From NCBI RefSeq assembly GCF_016598595.1, contig NZ_CP066786.1:2441501-2505500 (forward strand): a stretch of DNA of 64,000 nucleotides, written 5' to 3'. Positions 1 through 10,541 of the stretch are shown piece after piece. Origin of the DNA: Martelella lutilitoris. GTDB taxonomy: Bacteria; Pseudomonadota; Alphaproteobacteria; Rhizobiales; Rhizobiaceae. Each line of letters starts with the position of its first letter. Positions within the stretch are counted from its first letter, which is position 1. Under the pieces are notes generated by a model. The model did not search any database, had not been told where the DNA came from, and saw nothing but the letters and a program-made list of their open reading frames with translations. The position numbers and the translations under genes are program-made.

Positions 1-1
1 G

Positions 2-898
2 CTGCATCTTGTCGACGCTCCGGTCCCGGCGCCGGGGGCGAACCAGATTCGCATCAAGGTCCATGCCTGCGCCCTCAATCCGATGGATTGGGTGCTCTGC
101 CTCGGATGGATGCCGGGTCCGCTGCCGGGCGGGATCGGGCTCGACGTGTCGGGAACGGTGGAGGCCATCGGCGAAGGCGTAACGAACGTCAAGGTCGGTG
201 ACAACGTGTTCGGCGTTCCCGACTATCTCGGCTTTCCGAACGCCGGCGTGGCGGAATCCGCTGTCCTGTCGATCTGGGAACCCGTTCCGGCGGGTCTGGA
301 TATGCTCGCCGCGGCTACCTTGCCGATGGCCGTGGAGACAGCGACACGAAGCCTCGACCTTCTCGGTGTTTCCACGGGCCAGACAGTGCTGATCAACGGC
401 GGCGGAACGATGGTCGGCTTCGCGGCGGTTCAGATCGCGCTCGCGCGCGGCGCGCGCGTCATTGCGGCCGCCGGCAAGACCTTCGAAAATGAACTGCGCG
501 GGTTCGGCACCGAGGTCACGCCCTATGGCGAGGGACTGGTCGAGCGGATGCGCGAGATCGCGGGCGGCAAGGTGGACCGGGTGCTGCAAACGGCGCTCGC
601 CCCCGGCCAGCTCCATGACTTTATCAAGATCGTCGATGGCGAGCCCAAGCATGTCATAAGCATCACCGACTTCGACGACGAAGGTCTCGGGATCAAGACC
701 ACCGGCCGCGAGGAAGATCTGGTCCCTCGCTACGACGTCCTGAGTTCCTATGCGCAGCTTGCCGCGGAGGGGCGCTTCGTCATTCCCGTCGCGCGGACGT
801 TTAGCCTGGATCAATGGCGTGAAGCACTTGAGCTATGCCACTCCGGACACGCGCACGGCAAGCTTTTGATCCTCCCGGGTCAGGGCGATGCCAGCTAG
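2..898 (+). CDS. NADP-dependent zinc-type alcohol dehydrogenase / quinone oxidoreductase, 5' truncated by the window
   Basis: Medium-chain dehydrogenase/reductase family. The open frame runs from the first bases without a start, so the gene begins outside the window; the first in-frame ATG at 83 is internal. The visible N-terminus is the end of the GroES-like domain (IRIKVHACALNPMDW, then GLDVSGTVEAIGEGV). The Rossmann part has the nucleotide-binding glycine motif INGGGTMVGFAAVQIA and ends in a typical HGKLLIL tail. No structural zinc cysteines are seen, so it resembles the zinc-free quinone oxidoreductase branch that reduces quinones or enones with NADPH in the cytoplasm. Substrate cannot be told. 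It sits at the edge of an accessory region full of mobile-element debris. Confidence 0.85.
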   Translation: MHLVDAPVPAPGANQIRIKVHACALNPMDWVLCLGWMPGPLPGGIGLDVSGTVEAIGEGVTNVKVGDNVFGVPDYLGFPNAGVAESAVLSIWEPVPAGLDMLAAATLPMAVETATRSLDLLGVSTGQTVLINGGGTMVGFAAVQIALARGARVIAAAGKTFENELRGFGTEVTPYGEGLVERMREIAGGKVDRVLQTALAPGQLHDFIKIVDGEPKHVISITDFDDEGLGIKTTGREEDLVPRYDVLSSYAQLAAEGRFVIPVARTFSLDQWREALELCHSGHAHGKLLILPGQGDAS

Positions 899-1019
899 GA
901 CGCCGTTGAGTTGAGAGACCTGAAACCGGCCGTTTTCGAGGAAGGCGTCTCCAGTTTCGGATCTCGGCGGGGTTTCGATCGTCCATGTAAAAGAGGCAGC
1001 ATGTAATGATCGGGAGTGT

Positions 1020-1438
1020 AGAGCGCAATCGGGCCACTGGCGGCCATCAAGTCCGGCAGACAGATCGAAGCCATCGTTGACGACATGAAGTGCCTGGAAG
1101 CCCGGAAGGCAGCACTCACCGCGTTCCTGGCGACGGCAGATGACCCGCCCGCCGCCTCTGCTGCCCCCCTCGATGGCACAGCTCTACCGCTCGCGCGCCC
1201 AGAGCCTTTACGATGCGCTGCAAGATGAAGACAAAGGGAAGAGCACGGAGGCCGCCGATATCATCAAGACGCCCGTGGATGGCAAGGTGGGGATCGATGT
1301 TCGCGGCGATCTCAGTGGAATCTTTACGCTTTCGGCCCAAACGAAAACCCCGCCGGTCGGGCGGGGTCATCGCAAGTAACGCTGGTTGCGGGGGCCCGCA
1401 ACCACCGATACCGACATTCGCTGCAAGTTCCTGTATGA
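1020..1438 (+). pseudogene. C-terminal remnant of a large serine recombinase, frameshifted
   Basis: Reading three frames in turn gives a recognisable recombinase tail. Frame 2 from about 1020 encodes SAIGPLAAIKSGRQIE and MKCLEARKAALTAFLATADD. The frame from 1140 continues with PPSMAQLYRSRAQSLYDALQ and then VDGKVGIDVRGDLSGIF. The frame then returns to frame 2 for VTLVAGARNHRYRHSLQVPV and a stop at 1436-1438. This order (coiled-coil region, MAELYR-like helix, VRGDLAGIL-like strand, VAGARNxRYRHSL end) is typical of the C-terminal part of resolvase/invertase-type recombinases found in rhizobial islands. No catalytic domain precedes it, and two frame changes make it non-functional. A separate recombinase N-terminal half lies at 10542-11057. 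Confidence 0.6.
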
Positions 1439-1486
1439 GGCGTGGTTAGTAGAAAGCCATTGAGACCGCCAACGCAATGACCGGAG

Positions 1487-1540
1487 CGGGGCCGTAAACC
1501 GTCAGGCAGGTTTCCGGATGGCCAGACGGCAAAGCGGACA
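1487..1540. repeat. Island repeat, copy 1
   Basis: A 22-base block (1487-1508, beginning CGGGGCCGTAAACC) is repeated exactly at 8217-8238. In both copies the sequence AAGCGGAC follows at nearly the same distance (1532 and 8261). The intervening 22 bases differ. The pattern suggests two copies of one decayed element or two element ends. The 240 bases between the recombinase remnant and the GFA gene contain nothing else I can name. Confidence 0.55.
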
Positions 1541-1680
1541 TCATCCTACATTGCGTGCTGCTACGCTTGCTGACATTTACCTGATAATATGACGCTACGG
1601 CGTAGGCCGCCGTAGCCGCCGTTTATTGCATCTGCGAAGACGGGTGACCTCCAGAGGCCATCGAGCGGAAAAATCGGCCA

Positions 1681-2217
1681 TTAGCGCGGTGTCAGATCAA
1701 GTGGCTCGACCCACTCGTGACGGGACTCAGGGTGGACTTCTTTGCTGGGTTTCGGAAAACCTGGTTCACCGAACGAACCAACGCCAATTGCGACCATGTC
1801 CGGTTTTCGTGACGGCTCCCAGAAAACAGTTGAGCCACAGTTCTCACAAAAGTGGAAAACCAATTCAAAACCAGCGTCTGAAGAACGCCGATAACTCTTG
1901 TAACTCCCACTGACCTTGATGCTTCCTTTTGGAAAAAAGGCTGCAATTCCATAAGGGGCGCCAGTACGCTTTTGGCAGGCAATGCAGTGGCAAAGCGAGA
2001 CAAGTTCCGGCTCACCAGTGCAAAGCACTTTCAGGCTACGACACGAACAGCTTGCTTCTCGCTCCTCACCGATCTCCCAGAGAACACTCCAATTATCATT
2101 GAAAATCGAAATTGGGAAATAGGGTGGCGTTCCGTAAGGGACACAGCGAGCTCGAAGCCTACCTGCGGCGGCCGCGGCAATGATTGCGGTGACCGGGCTT
2201 GTGCCCGCGTCATGCAC
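1681..2217 (-). CDS. GFA-family protein (glutathione-dependent formaldehyde-activating / CENP-V fold)
   Basis: Mss4-like zinc protein. The core has the expected cysteines: SCSCRSLKVLCTGEP, LCHCIACQKRTGAPYGI, and HFCENCGSTVFW. Family members bind one or two zincs; most have no established substrate, although the family is named for S-(hydroxymethyl)glutathione synthase. The first 40 or so residues of the open frame (from ATG 2217) do not look like a GFA N-terminus, which normally begins just before the first CxC. No in-frame ATG, GTG or TTG is obvious nearer the domain (around 2070), so the 5' end may be rearranged or the frame may extend into foreign sequence. The function call is for the domain only. 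Confidence 0.7.
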   Translation of the reverse strand: MHDAGTSPVTAIIAAAAAGRLRARCVPYGTPPYFPISIFNDNWSVLWEIGEEREASCSCRSLKVLCTGEPELVSLCHCIACQKRTGAPYGIAAFFPKGSIKVSGSYKSYRRSSDAGFELVFHFCENCGSTVFWEPSRKPDMVAIGVGSFGEPGFPKPSKEVHPESRHEWVEPLDLTPR

Positions 2218-2627
2218 GGCCCATTGCGGTCGTTCATTCCTTCCGCAGCGAACTTCCGCTTCCCCGCCCTATCTGGACCTTTTAGCAGAGCGCAGCGAAT
2301 GGCTACTTGCGGCACCTGGGGCCACAATCGCGAACGACCAGCTTGGAGGCGAAAAGAAGCCTTTCGCGCGTCCGCTGAGCTCCAGGTATATGGTCATTCT
2401 GATGGGCTGCTTCAGGTGTTGCAAGGTTCGATTCCAAAAAGCGTTGAGCCGCTCAGCCTTGACGCGTTACGTTTGTCGGGCAAAAATTCTGTTTTGATCA
2501 AGACGCTCCGATAGCTCCAACAAAGGGCTTCGCGGCTTCAGCCCTTGCCTCGGAATCTTGCTTCCCTGTAGTCGCCGGAAGAATTTTGCGATTTGGCTCC
2601 GTCTCATAAAAGTTGACATATCCGGCC
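2218..2627. other. Non-coding stretch upstream of the copper cassette
   Basis: About 400 bases without a convincing gene. Open frames here lack family motifs and codon bias. The stretch looks like island filler between the GFA gene and the copA promoter. Confidence 0.4.
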
Positions 2628-2658
2628 TTGACCTTCCAGTTGCTGGAATCTCCATATG
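2628..2658 (+). promoter_or_regulatory. CueR/MerR-type copper promoter of copA
   Basis: A -35 box TTGACC (2628-2633) and a -10 box CATATG (2653-2658) are separated by 19 bases, the long spacer typical of MerR-family activated promoters. The spacer contains the perfect palindrome TTCCAG-ttg-CTGGAA (2634-2648), close to the known CueR operator of copA genes (ACCTTCC...GGAAGG type). No cueR gene is in the window. The ATG at 2656 lies inside the -10 box, which supports starting copA at 2689. Confidence 0.8.
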
Positions 2659-2688
2659 TTGGAAAACGCACTTATCAGGAGGCCTCGA

Positions 2689-5034
<2,346 letters not shown>

Positions 5035-5160
5035 GATGTTGTTTATGCGTCGGGACCCGCAGCACGCCGGAACACAGCCCAAGATCGGCCATGATCGACC
5101 CGCATTGTCTTCAGGTCGCCGGGGCGCAGAAGGTTTCCGGTGGCGGAGAATGGATTGCAT

Positions 5161-5523
5161 ATGACGCTTCTGCGGAAAATGAGAGCGGCGGTGAAGGTGC
5201 TGTGCATTGTCACGGCCATGCTTCTCGGCGTGCTTCCGCCCTCCGTGGCCAGCAGCGCCGCCAGGCATTGCGCGACGACGCCGGAAGTCGCAATGCACCA
5301 CGCGCAGCCCGCCAGTGCCCTGCATGACATGGACCACCGGACTGACGACGGCGCAAAGGAGTGCTGCCCCGCAGTCTGCGGCCTGCAGGCCGGCATCACG
5401 TCGGGGCAGCCTTCGGGCCTTCTCACGCGCGTTATCAGGGACCTCGTCTTCCTCGATCTCTCCGCGCGCCTGAAAGGCCAACCCGTCCCACCCGATTTCG
5501 AGCCTCCCCGCTTGCGCGCATGA
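5161..5523 (+). CDS. Small secreted Cys/His/Met-rich protein of the copper cassette
   Basis: 120 residues from ATG 5161. It starts with a basic stretch and a hydrophobic segment (VLCIVTAMLLGVLPPSVASS), so it is probably exported. The mature part carries histidines, methionines and cysteines in a pattern suited to metal binding: RHCATTPEVAMHHAQ, LHDMDHR, and ECCPAVCGLQAG. I recognise no family. It lies between copA and the multicopper oxidase on the same strand (126 and 70 bases away), so a periplasmic copper-handling or chaperone role is inferred from position and composition only. Confidence 0.6.
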   Translation: MTLLRKMRAAVKVLCIVTAMLLGVLPPSVASSAARHCATTPEVAMHHAQPASALHDMDHRTDDGAKECCPAVCGLQAGITSGQPSGLLTRVIRDLVFLDLSARLKGQPVPPDFEPPRLRA

Positions 5524-5593
5524 ACTGCCGGCCATGCCGGCCATCCTTCATGTGACAATGCCGGTCCGACGACCGGCCATCGGGAGAACGATC

Positions 5594-7033
5594 ATGTATC
5601 GCAGACAATTCATGCAGAGCCTCGCGCTTGGCGCGGCGGCCTTGGGCTCCGGCCTGCCTATCACCTGGGCCAGCCCCGCGCGGGCGCAACGGAGGCCCAT
5701 CAACCTTCAGATCACCAACCGCACGATCGAGGTGAACGGCCGGTCCGCCAGCGTCTTCGGCCTTGTCGGGCCCGACGGCAAGCCCGGCCTCACCCTTGAG
5801 GCGGAGAGCCCCTTCGATGTCAGCCTTGCAAACAACAGCACAGAAGCGACCCTCGTTCACTGGCATGGCCTGACGCCGCCATGGGAGATGGACGGCGTGC
5901 CCGACAATCCGGCGCCGATGATCGAACCGGGGCAGGAGCGCCGCTACACTTTCCCGCTCGCCGCCGGCGGCACGCACTGGATGCATGCCCATACGCTTCA
6001 GGAACAGAACCTGCTGGCCGCGCCGCTGATTGTCCTTTCGCAAGAGGACAGAAAGGCCGATGTTCAAGACGTTGTCGTGCTGCTTCACGACTTCTCGTTC
6101 CGCTCGCCCGAGGAACTTTTGGTCGATCTGAAAGCGGGCGTAGGCCATGGCGGAATGATGGGCGGCCACGCCATGATGATGCAGGGGCAGAACATGTCCG
6201 GCATACCCGGCATGGCGATGCCCGGAATGCAGATGGACCTGAACGACATCGACTACGATGCCTACCTCGCCAATGACCGGACGCTGGACGATCCGGAGGT
6301 GTTTGCCGTCGACAAGGGCGGCCTGGTGCGCCTGCGGATCATCAATGGCGCCACCGCAACCAATTTCACCATCGACACCGGCATACTCCCCGGCCGTCTG
6401 GCGGCGGTCGACGGCCAACCGGTCGAACCCGTCTCCGGCATGCGCTTCGGGATATCGATGGGCCAGCGCCTCGACATCATGCTCGACGTACCGGCCGAAG
6501 GCGGCGCCTTTCCGGTTCTGGCACTACGCGAAGGCGCGCGCGAACGGACCGGCATCGTCCTGGCGACACGCGGCGCGGCCGTCACCCGGGTTCCAGGTCT
6601 CGGAGCGGAAGACGGGCCAGTGCTGGATTTCTCGCTGGAAAGCCGGCTCCGCAGCCCTTTCCCCGTCGAGACCGGCCCGGAATCCCGCGCCTATGATCTC
6701 GTCCTTTCCGGCAGCATGTCCGGCTATGACTGGCGGATCGGCGGCGCGGACCGGATGCGCGCGCGCCGCGGCGACCGCATCCGGCTTTCCATGACCAACA
6801 TGTCGATGATGGGCCACCCGATGCATCTGCACGGCCATCACTTCCGGGTCGTCGGTATCAATGGCAGGGTGCTGGAGGGCGCGGTGCGCGATACCGTCTA
6901 TGTGCCGCCGATGGCGACCGTCGACATCGCCTTTACCGCCGACAATTCCGGCCGCTGGCCCTTCCACTGCCATCACCTCTATCATATGGCGAGCGGCATG
7001 ATGGCCTACCTGGACTACGACGGATCGATCTGA
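5594..7033 (+). CDS. Multicopper oxidase, Tat-exported, CueO-like
   Basis: Probably oxidises Cu(I) to the less toxic Cu(II) in the periplasm. The 479-residue protein begins with a twin-arginine signal (YRRQFMQSLALGAAALGSG). All four copper motifs are present: HWHG at 89-92, HAH at 131-133, HPMHLHG at 408-414, and the type 1 site HCHHLYHMASGM at 458-469 with axial Met469. Between domains 1 and 2 there is a Met/His-rich loop (MMGGHAMMMQGQNMSG...), like the Met-rich Cu(I)-binding insert of CueO. Start 5594 has GGGAG upstream; the in-frame ATG at 5534 would put extra residues before the Tat motif. It is the last gene of the copper cassette and the CueR-type promoter is probably shared. Confidence 0.92.
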   Translation: MYRRQFMQSLALGAAALGSGLPITWASPARAQRRPINLQITNRTIEVNGRSASVFGLVGPDGKPGLTLEAESPFDVSLANNSTEATLVHWHGLTPPWEMDGVPDNPAPMIEPGQERRYTFPLAAGGTHWMHAHTLQEQNLLAAPLIVLSQEDRKADVQDVVVLLHDFSFRSPEELLVDLKAGVGHGGMMGGHAMMMQGQNMSGIPGMAMPGMQMDLNDIDYDAYLANDRTLDDPEVFAVDKGGLVRLRIINGATATNFTIDTGILPGRLAAVDGQPVEPVSGMRFGISMGQRLDIMLDVPAEGGAFPVLALREGARERTGIVLATRGAAVTRVPGLGAEDGPVLDFSLESRLRSPFPVETGPESRAYDLVLSGSMSGYDWRIGGADRMRARRGDRIRLSMTNMSMMGHPMHLHGHHFRVVGINGRVLEGAVRDTVYVPPMATVDIAFTADNSGRWPFHCHHLYHMASGMMAYLDYDGSI

Positions 7034-7121
7034 AGCGGTTCAGGCATGAGTCGGACGGGCGTCCCGGCAGATGGGGCGCTCACACGATGCTTTCATCGTT
7101 GATGTGCGCCATGGATCAGAC

Positions 7122-7150
7122 TGCCCGCTTCCCCGCCAAGGCGGCGGGCA
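7122..7150 (+). terminator. Possible terminator after the multicopper oxidase
   Basis: Inverted repeat TGCCCGC (7122-7128) and GCGGGCA (7144-7150) lies 90 bases after the stop. There is no T-run, so it is a weak candidate. The rest of 7034-7254 shows no gene. Confidence 0.3.
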
Positions 7151-7254
7151 TCTCTTGCGAATGGCCAGCCACACTTTGATCGTGCTAAAGACGCCGGCGC
7201 GGTGCTCCGGGCGGCGCTTGCCATTAAGATGAATGCCTTAGGTACGCCCGGTGC

Positions 7255-7719
7255 ATGGCCACACCCGCGTTGACCAGAAATGTGGATGCGTTGTTCTCAC
7301 TCGCCGGGCTTTTCGCAATTGCGTTCGTCGCAGCAACAATCCTGCCTGCCCAGTCGGAAGCCGCCCTGGTCGGATTGCTGGTTCTCGGCAAGCAACCACC
7401 TGTCCTGCTGATTGTCGTCGCCACGATCGGCAACGTGCTCGGCTCCGCCGTCAACTGGGCGCTCGGACGCTGGATCGAGCGGTACCGGCAACGGCGATGG
7501 TTCCCAGTCAGCGAGAAGGCCCTCGACCGGGCGACATGCTGGTATCATCGATGGGGCCGCTGGAGCCTCCTTCTCAGTTGGGCCCCGGTCGTTGGCGATG
7601 CCCTGACCATGGCAGCCGGCGTGCTGCGCGAGCCGCTCTGGAGCTTCCTGCTTCTTGTGACGATCGCCAAGGCCGGCCGCTACATCCTGCTGTCGGTCAT
7701 TGCATTGGGGGTGCTGTGA
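7255..7719 (+). CDS. YqaA-like small membrane protein (DedA/VTT superfamily)
   Basis: 154 residues with several hydrophobic segments (about 13-30, 36-62, 100-118, 130-152). Sequence features match the YqaA branch of the SNARE-associated/DedA superfamily: early ILPAQSEAALVGLL, then ATIGNVLGSAVNWALGRW, and a late LLSWAPVVGDALTMAAGVLR. Members are inner-membrane proteins of uncertain role; relatives in the superfamily move lipids or need proton motive force. It may or may not belong to the copper cassette 220 bases upstream. ATG 7255 is preceded by no strong ribosome site. Confidence 0.75.
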   Translation: MATPALTRNVDALFSLAGLFAIAFVAATILPAQSEAALVGLLVLGKQPPVLLIVVATIGNVLGSAVNWALGRWIERYRQRRWFPVSEKALDRATCWYHRWGRWSLLLSWAPVVGDALTMAAGVLREPLWSFLLLVTIAKAGRYILLSVIALGVL

Positions 7720-7916
7720 CGGAGAAGTTCCGCCAGCACATCCTGCAACACAGCGGGACACCGACCTTGCCTTTGCGACTGTATCAGGTCGACTGAAAGC
7801 GCAATTGATCGAGCATCCTCTCTGCGTTTCCGCAGCTTCGACCTCGAAGCGGCGGGTTATTGAGCTTGGCGTACCACCGCATAGTCCCTCGTTCTGAGGT
7901 AGAGTTTGCTCAATCA

Positions 7917-8115
7917 TGTGCAGTGCGCCCATTTATTGGACCGCCGGATGTTAGATTTTTCCGGCTCTGATCACGATGGCGGGCTGGCAGCGCCACCGGG
8001 ATTATGCAACGCGATCGGGACGTTGTATCCGATCGCCGAATGAGGACGATCCTCATTATAGTGCTTACGCCAATCCTCCAACTTTTCGCGCGCATCCGCA
8101 AGGGTTGCTTCTGGC
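7917..8115 (-). mobile_element. IS3-family remnant (3' end of orfB plus terminal sequence)
   Basis: On the minus strand, residues [20 protein letters not shown], then [17 protein letters not shown], then GGAASPPS and a stop at about 7971 form the C-terminus of an IS3-group OrfB transposase (end of the DDE domain: W.xxYNxxRPHSAIG). Sequence before about 8115 on that strand is unrelated, so the element is cut there. Past the stop, 7917-7950 reads as a plausible outer end (TGTGCAGTGCGCCC...). Non-functional. The 7720-7916 stretch between the YqaA gene and this remnant has no gene I can support. Confidence 0.75.
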
Positions 8116-8216
8116 GCACTGGCGACTGAAGTCGCCATGGAGACATGTCCGCTTTCGGGCACACGAGGAGACGATTTCTATGTCCGAAACGGAGGCGCGT
8201 TGCGGACGGACAGAAA

Positions 8217-8270
8217 CGGGGCCGTAAACCGTCAGGCAACTTGTAGCAATAAAGTGGGCTAAGCGGACGT
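8217..8270. repeat. Island repeat, copy 2
   Basis: Exact second copy of the 22-base block at 1487-1508, followed by AAGCGGAC at 8261. It lies directly upstream (minus-strand sense) of the IS3 remnant, so it may be part of an older element that the IS3 copy entered. Confidence 0.55.
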
Positions 8271-8280
8271 TCTCTGGGCG

Positions 8281-8372
8281 AGGACAACTGGGAGAAGCCG
8301 ACCCTGCCCTATGGCGATGACAGTGATGGCTACTGGCCGGACGATGAGGATCGCGACCCGTGGGCGGATTGA
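8281..8372 (+). other. Possible orphan C-terminal coding fragment
   Basis: One frame reads EDNWEKPTLPYGDDSDGYW followed by PDDEDRDPWAD and a TGA at 8370-8372. The acidic, Trp-rich end looks like a genuine protein tail rather than random sequence, but it has no start: it emerges from repeat debris. I cannot name the family. Confidence 0.25.
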
Positions 8373-8432
8373 TCCTCTAGGCAAGGCATCGGACCTCTCT
8401 GGTTCCAAATGGTAAATTGCAGTTAAGGTCTT

Positions 8433-9479
8433 TCAGCCTTTCCGGTTGGCCCAAAGATCTGCCATATCGACATTCGGAAGCGCCTCCTGCATCCGGCGCG
8501 TAGCGTTGTCCGAAAAGCATGGAATTTTCTGCGATCCAAACTCAAAAACGTGACAGCAACTCGGATCGTCATCAATACCGAGATGGGCGCGAAGTACCTT
8601 TGCTTTCGGTTGGGTTAAGCCGACCTTTGTTGCGAGTTCGTTTCGCTGGAGGTGAAACTTTCTACGCAGATCGACCTCTCGGACGGCGGCTGCCGCTGCC
8701 GGATCGTCGCCGCCAACGTAATGAACCGGCGCACCCAACTTCTTCGTAAAATGCACCACTAGGTTTACCCCTTCACCCTCCGTTGTAGTGCCAACGGTTG
8801 CTAGGCGCGGGAACACGGCGGCGAATTCGGCGCCGCCACGGATCGCTTTCTCGATCCGGTTGATGTCTCGTTCAGAGATCTCGACTTCGTCCGTTACTAT
8901 CGCCTCCATCGCAAGCATAGCGCGGATTCGGGCACGCGCCTCGTCGCGCGCACGACGGCCAGGTTGAAGCAAATCATTCACATAGTTGAATTCCTTATCG
9001 ACTAAGAATTCGAAGTCGCCCGGCGGTATTGTTGAAATGGGCAAAACGCGGGGCGGTATGTGATCCTGCAGAACCGTGTCCAACTTACGTTTTAGATAGG
9101 CGTCGAACGCGGTAATCAGCGCCCTCGTTTGCATGTAGAGCAAGTCCTCCGAAACAAAGACGAACCAGTGCTGCGCAGCGTCCCGTTGGGCATCGATCGC
9201 GCGCATTATGCCAGCCTCGTCAGCCGTGAGGCCATGGTGCCCCTGACAAAGGCCGAGGCACTTCTCGAAGCCGATTGATTTGCCGCTGCCCTTGTCAAAC
9301 ACCTTCGTCTTACCTTGAACAAGAACAGCTTTCAGGAGCATTTCGCAGGCGTGCTGACTGTGCATAAGAACCGTTGTGACACGCCCGGCGTCGTCGTAGC
9401 TGTTGAACGCGGTCATTGCGGTCCGGAGTGACTCGATCGCCTTGCTCTTGAGCGTTCGAGCATCACGTACCAATTTCAT
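8433..9479 (-). CDS. DUF3644-like protein with HEPN-type Rx4H motif
   Basis: 348 residues. The N-terminal third is helical and resembles DUF3644, a HEPN-like family: VLMHSQHACEMLLKAVLV, then RAIDAQRDAAQHWFVFVSED. Arg99 and His104 form an R-x4-H motif in the place where HEPN ribonucleases carry their catalytic Rx4-6H. The C-terminal two-thirds contains a possible DNA- or RNA-reading part (RRKFHLQRNELATKVGLTQP looks like a helix-turn-helix). HEPN proteins often serve in toxin-antitoxin, abortive infection or restriction systems; that role here is inferred. Start 9479 has GGGGGT just upstream; the ATG at 9503 lacks one. The regulator gene at 9792-10424 is upstream on the same strand with a 312-base gap. 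I see no candidate partner methylase or nuclease. Confidence 0.7.
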   Translation of the reverse strand: MKLVRDARTLKSKAIESLRTAMTAFNSYDDAGRVTTVLMHSQHACEMLLKAVLVQGKTKVFDKGSGKSIGFEKCLGLCQGHHGLTADEAGIMRAIDAQRDAAQHWFVFVSEDLLYMQTRALITAFDAYLKRKLDTVLQDHIPPRVLPISTIPPGDFEFLVDKEFNYVNDLLQPGRRARDEARARIRAMLAMEAIVTDEVEISERDINRIEKAIRGGAEFAAVFPRLATVGTTTEGEGVNLVVHFTKKLGAPVHYVGGDDPAAAAAVREVDLRRKFHLQRNELATKVGLTQPKAKVLRAHLGIDDDPSCCHVFEFGSQKIPCFSDNATRRMQEALPNVDMADLWANRKG

Positions 9480-9503
9480 ACTACCCCCATATCTGCCGTT
9501 CAT

Positions 9504-9791
9504 TACCGATCACGACGGCGTCTCGCGCGCAAGCATGCGCGGGCGTAGCTTACCTTAGATTGTCCGATGATGTGAGTCGCAGTCGACCGCGATAACAACG
9601 CAACCGTGGCGCCGGACAGCCATCCGCATAATCGCGAATTAATGGCAGCTTTCGGGCCGCAGCGCGTGCATCTCTAGTGACCAAAATGGCGGCGCGAAGC
9701 TGACGATTTGGCCACCAAAGTGAAAACGTGGTTGCAGAAGCCATTCATCGCCATGCCGGCATAGGCCGTCAGAATTTCGCCCCTAGGCCAA
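9504..9791. other. Gap between regulator and DUF3644 gene
   Basis: 288 bases with only short, motif-free frames. It may hold the promoter of the DUF3644 gene; I see no clear boxes or RNA structure. Confidence 0.3.
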
Positions 9792-10424
9792 CTACCTTTG
9801 AGTTGGACGATAACGCCCCTTTCGACGAGAACCCACATACACCAGCAGGTTAGCCTGCTGAAGGCCTCGAATGTCCCTGCGTGCCGTCTTCAAACTCACC
9901 TTCCACGTCGCCATGATTTCAGTAGCACCGCATCGCCCCCCCTCCCCGATGCGCGCTAAGAACCAGTGCTGCCGCTCATTCAATTCTATCGTTTCAGGGA
10001 CATTTATTGGGTCACAATCAGGGTCATTTTCAGGGTCATTTTGCGGATTTCTGCGGTTTGACGGATCGAGAGCGGCTTCGCCAACAGCATAGGCATCCTT
10101 TGCTGTCGCCAGAGAATATCGATCTACCGGATCGGGTATCCGCCTCGACGCCGGTCCTTCGATCAGGCCAATAACAAAGGCCCGAATGACAGGTGATGAG
10201 ACCACGAGACGCAGGAAATATACGGTATCCGGGCCGTGTTGCCCTGAAAGCCAGTGCTTTACGGTCCTTTCGCTTGCGTCGGTCTGACGCATGAGTTGCT
10301 TGACGGCCCGATGACTATCGCCATGCTCCTTGCGGAGCAGTTCCGCAACAGTCTGAGCGTAAACCTCACGCCCACCGAGGACGCCTTTCCAGATTGGTAA
10401 TCTCCTGCCCTTTTTCTGCAACAT
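9792..10424 (-). CDS. Two-HTH DNA-binding protein, probable island regulator
   Basis: 210 residues. The N-terminal part (about 25-75) has a helix-turn-helix like those of phage and island proteins (AVKQLMRQTDASERTVKHWL followed by GQHGPDTVYFLRLV). The C-terminal 60 residues form a winged helix (GRCGATEIMATWKVSLKTAR, then RDIRGLQQANLLVYVGSRRKGRY). A short acidic linker is built of repeated Asp-Pro units (NDPENDPDCDPINVP) encoded by direct DNA repeats of AGGGTCATTTT around 10015-10045. No family name recognised. The start has a GAGG-type ribosome site. It diverges from the recombinase gene, 40-117 bases away, and lies upstream of the DUF3644 gene, so either could be its target. Confidence 0.6.
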   Translation of the reverse strand: MLQKKGRRLPIWKGVLGGREVYAQTVAELLRKEHGDSHRAVKQLMRQTDASERTVKHWLSGQHGPDTVYFLRLVVSSPVIRAFVIGLIEGPASRRIPDPVDRYSLATAKDAYAVGEAALDPSNRRNPQNDPENDPDCDPINVPETIELNERQHWFLARIGEGGRCGATEIMATWKVSLKTARRDIRGLQQANLLVYVGSRRKGRYRPTQR

Positions 10425-10541
10425 CTTCCGCTTCCTCTACAATTAGACTGGCAACACTGCGGAGTGACGGCAGAAGCCCGTTCGTCGCTGCGGCGATTGA
10501 TCGCCCTAATCACCGCAATCCGAAACAGAGAAGGGCGAATT

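Noticed and set aside
2656..2688. Longer copA start at ATG 2656
   Set aside because: This ATG is inside the -10 box of the CueR-type promoter and has no ribosome site; 2689 has AGGAGG.
7910..8287. 125-residue minus-strand frame in the IS3 remnant
   Set aside because: Out of frame with the recognisable OrfB C-terminus ([11 protein letters not shown]) and without similarity.
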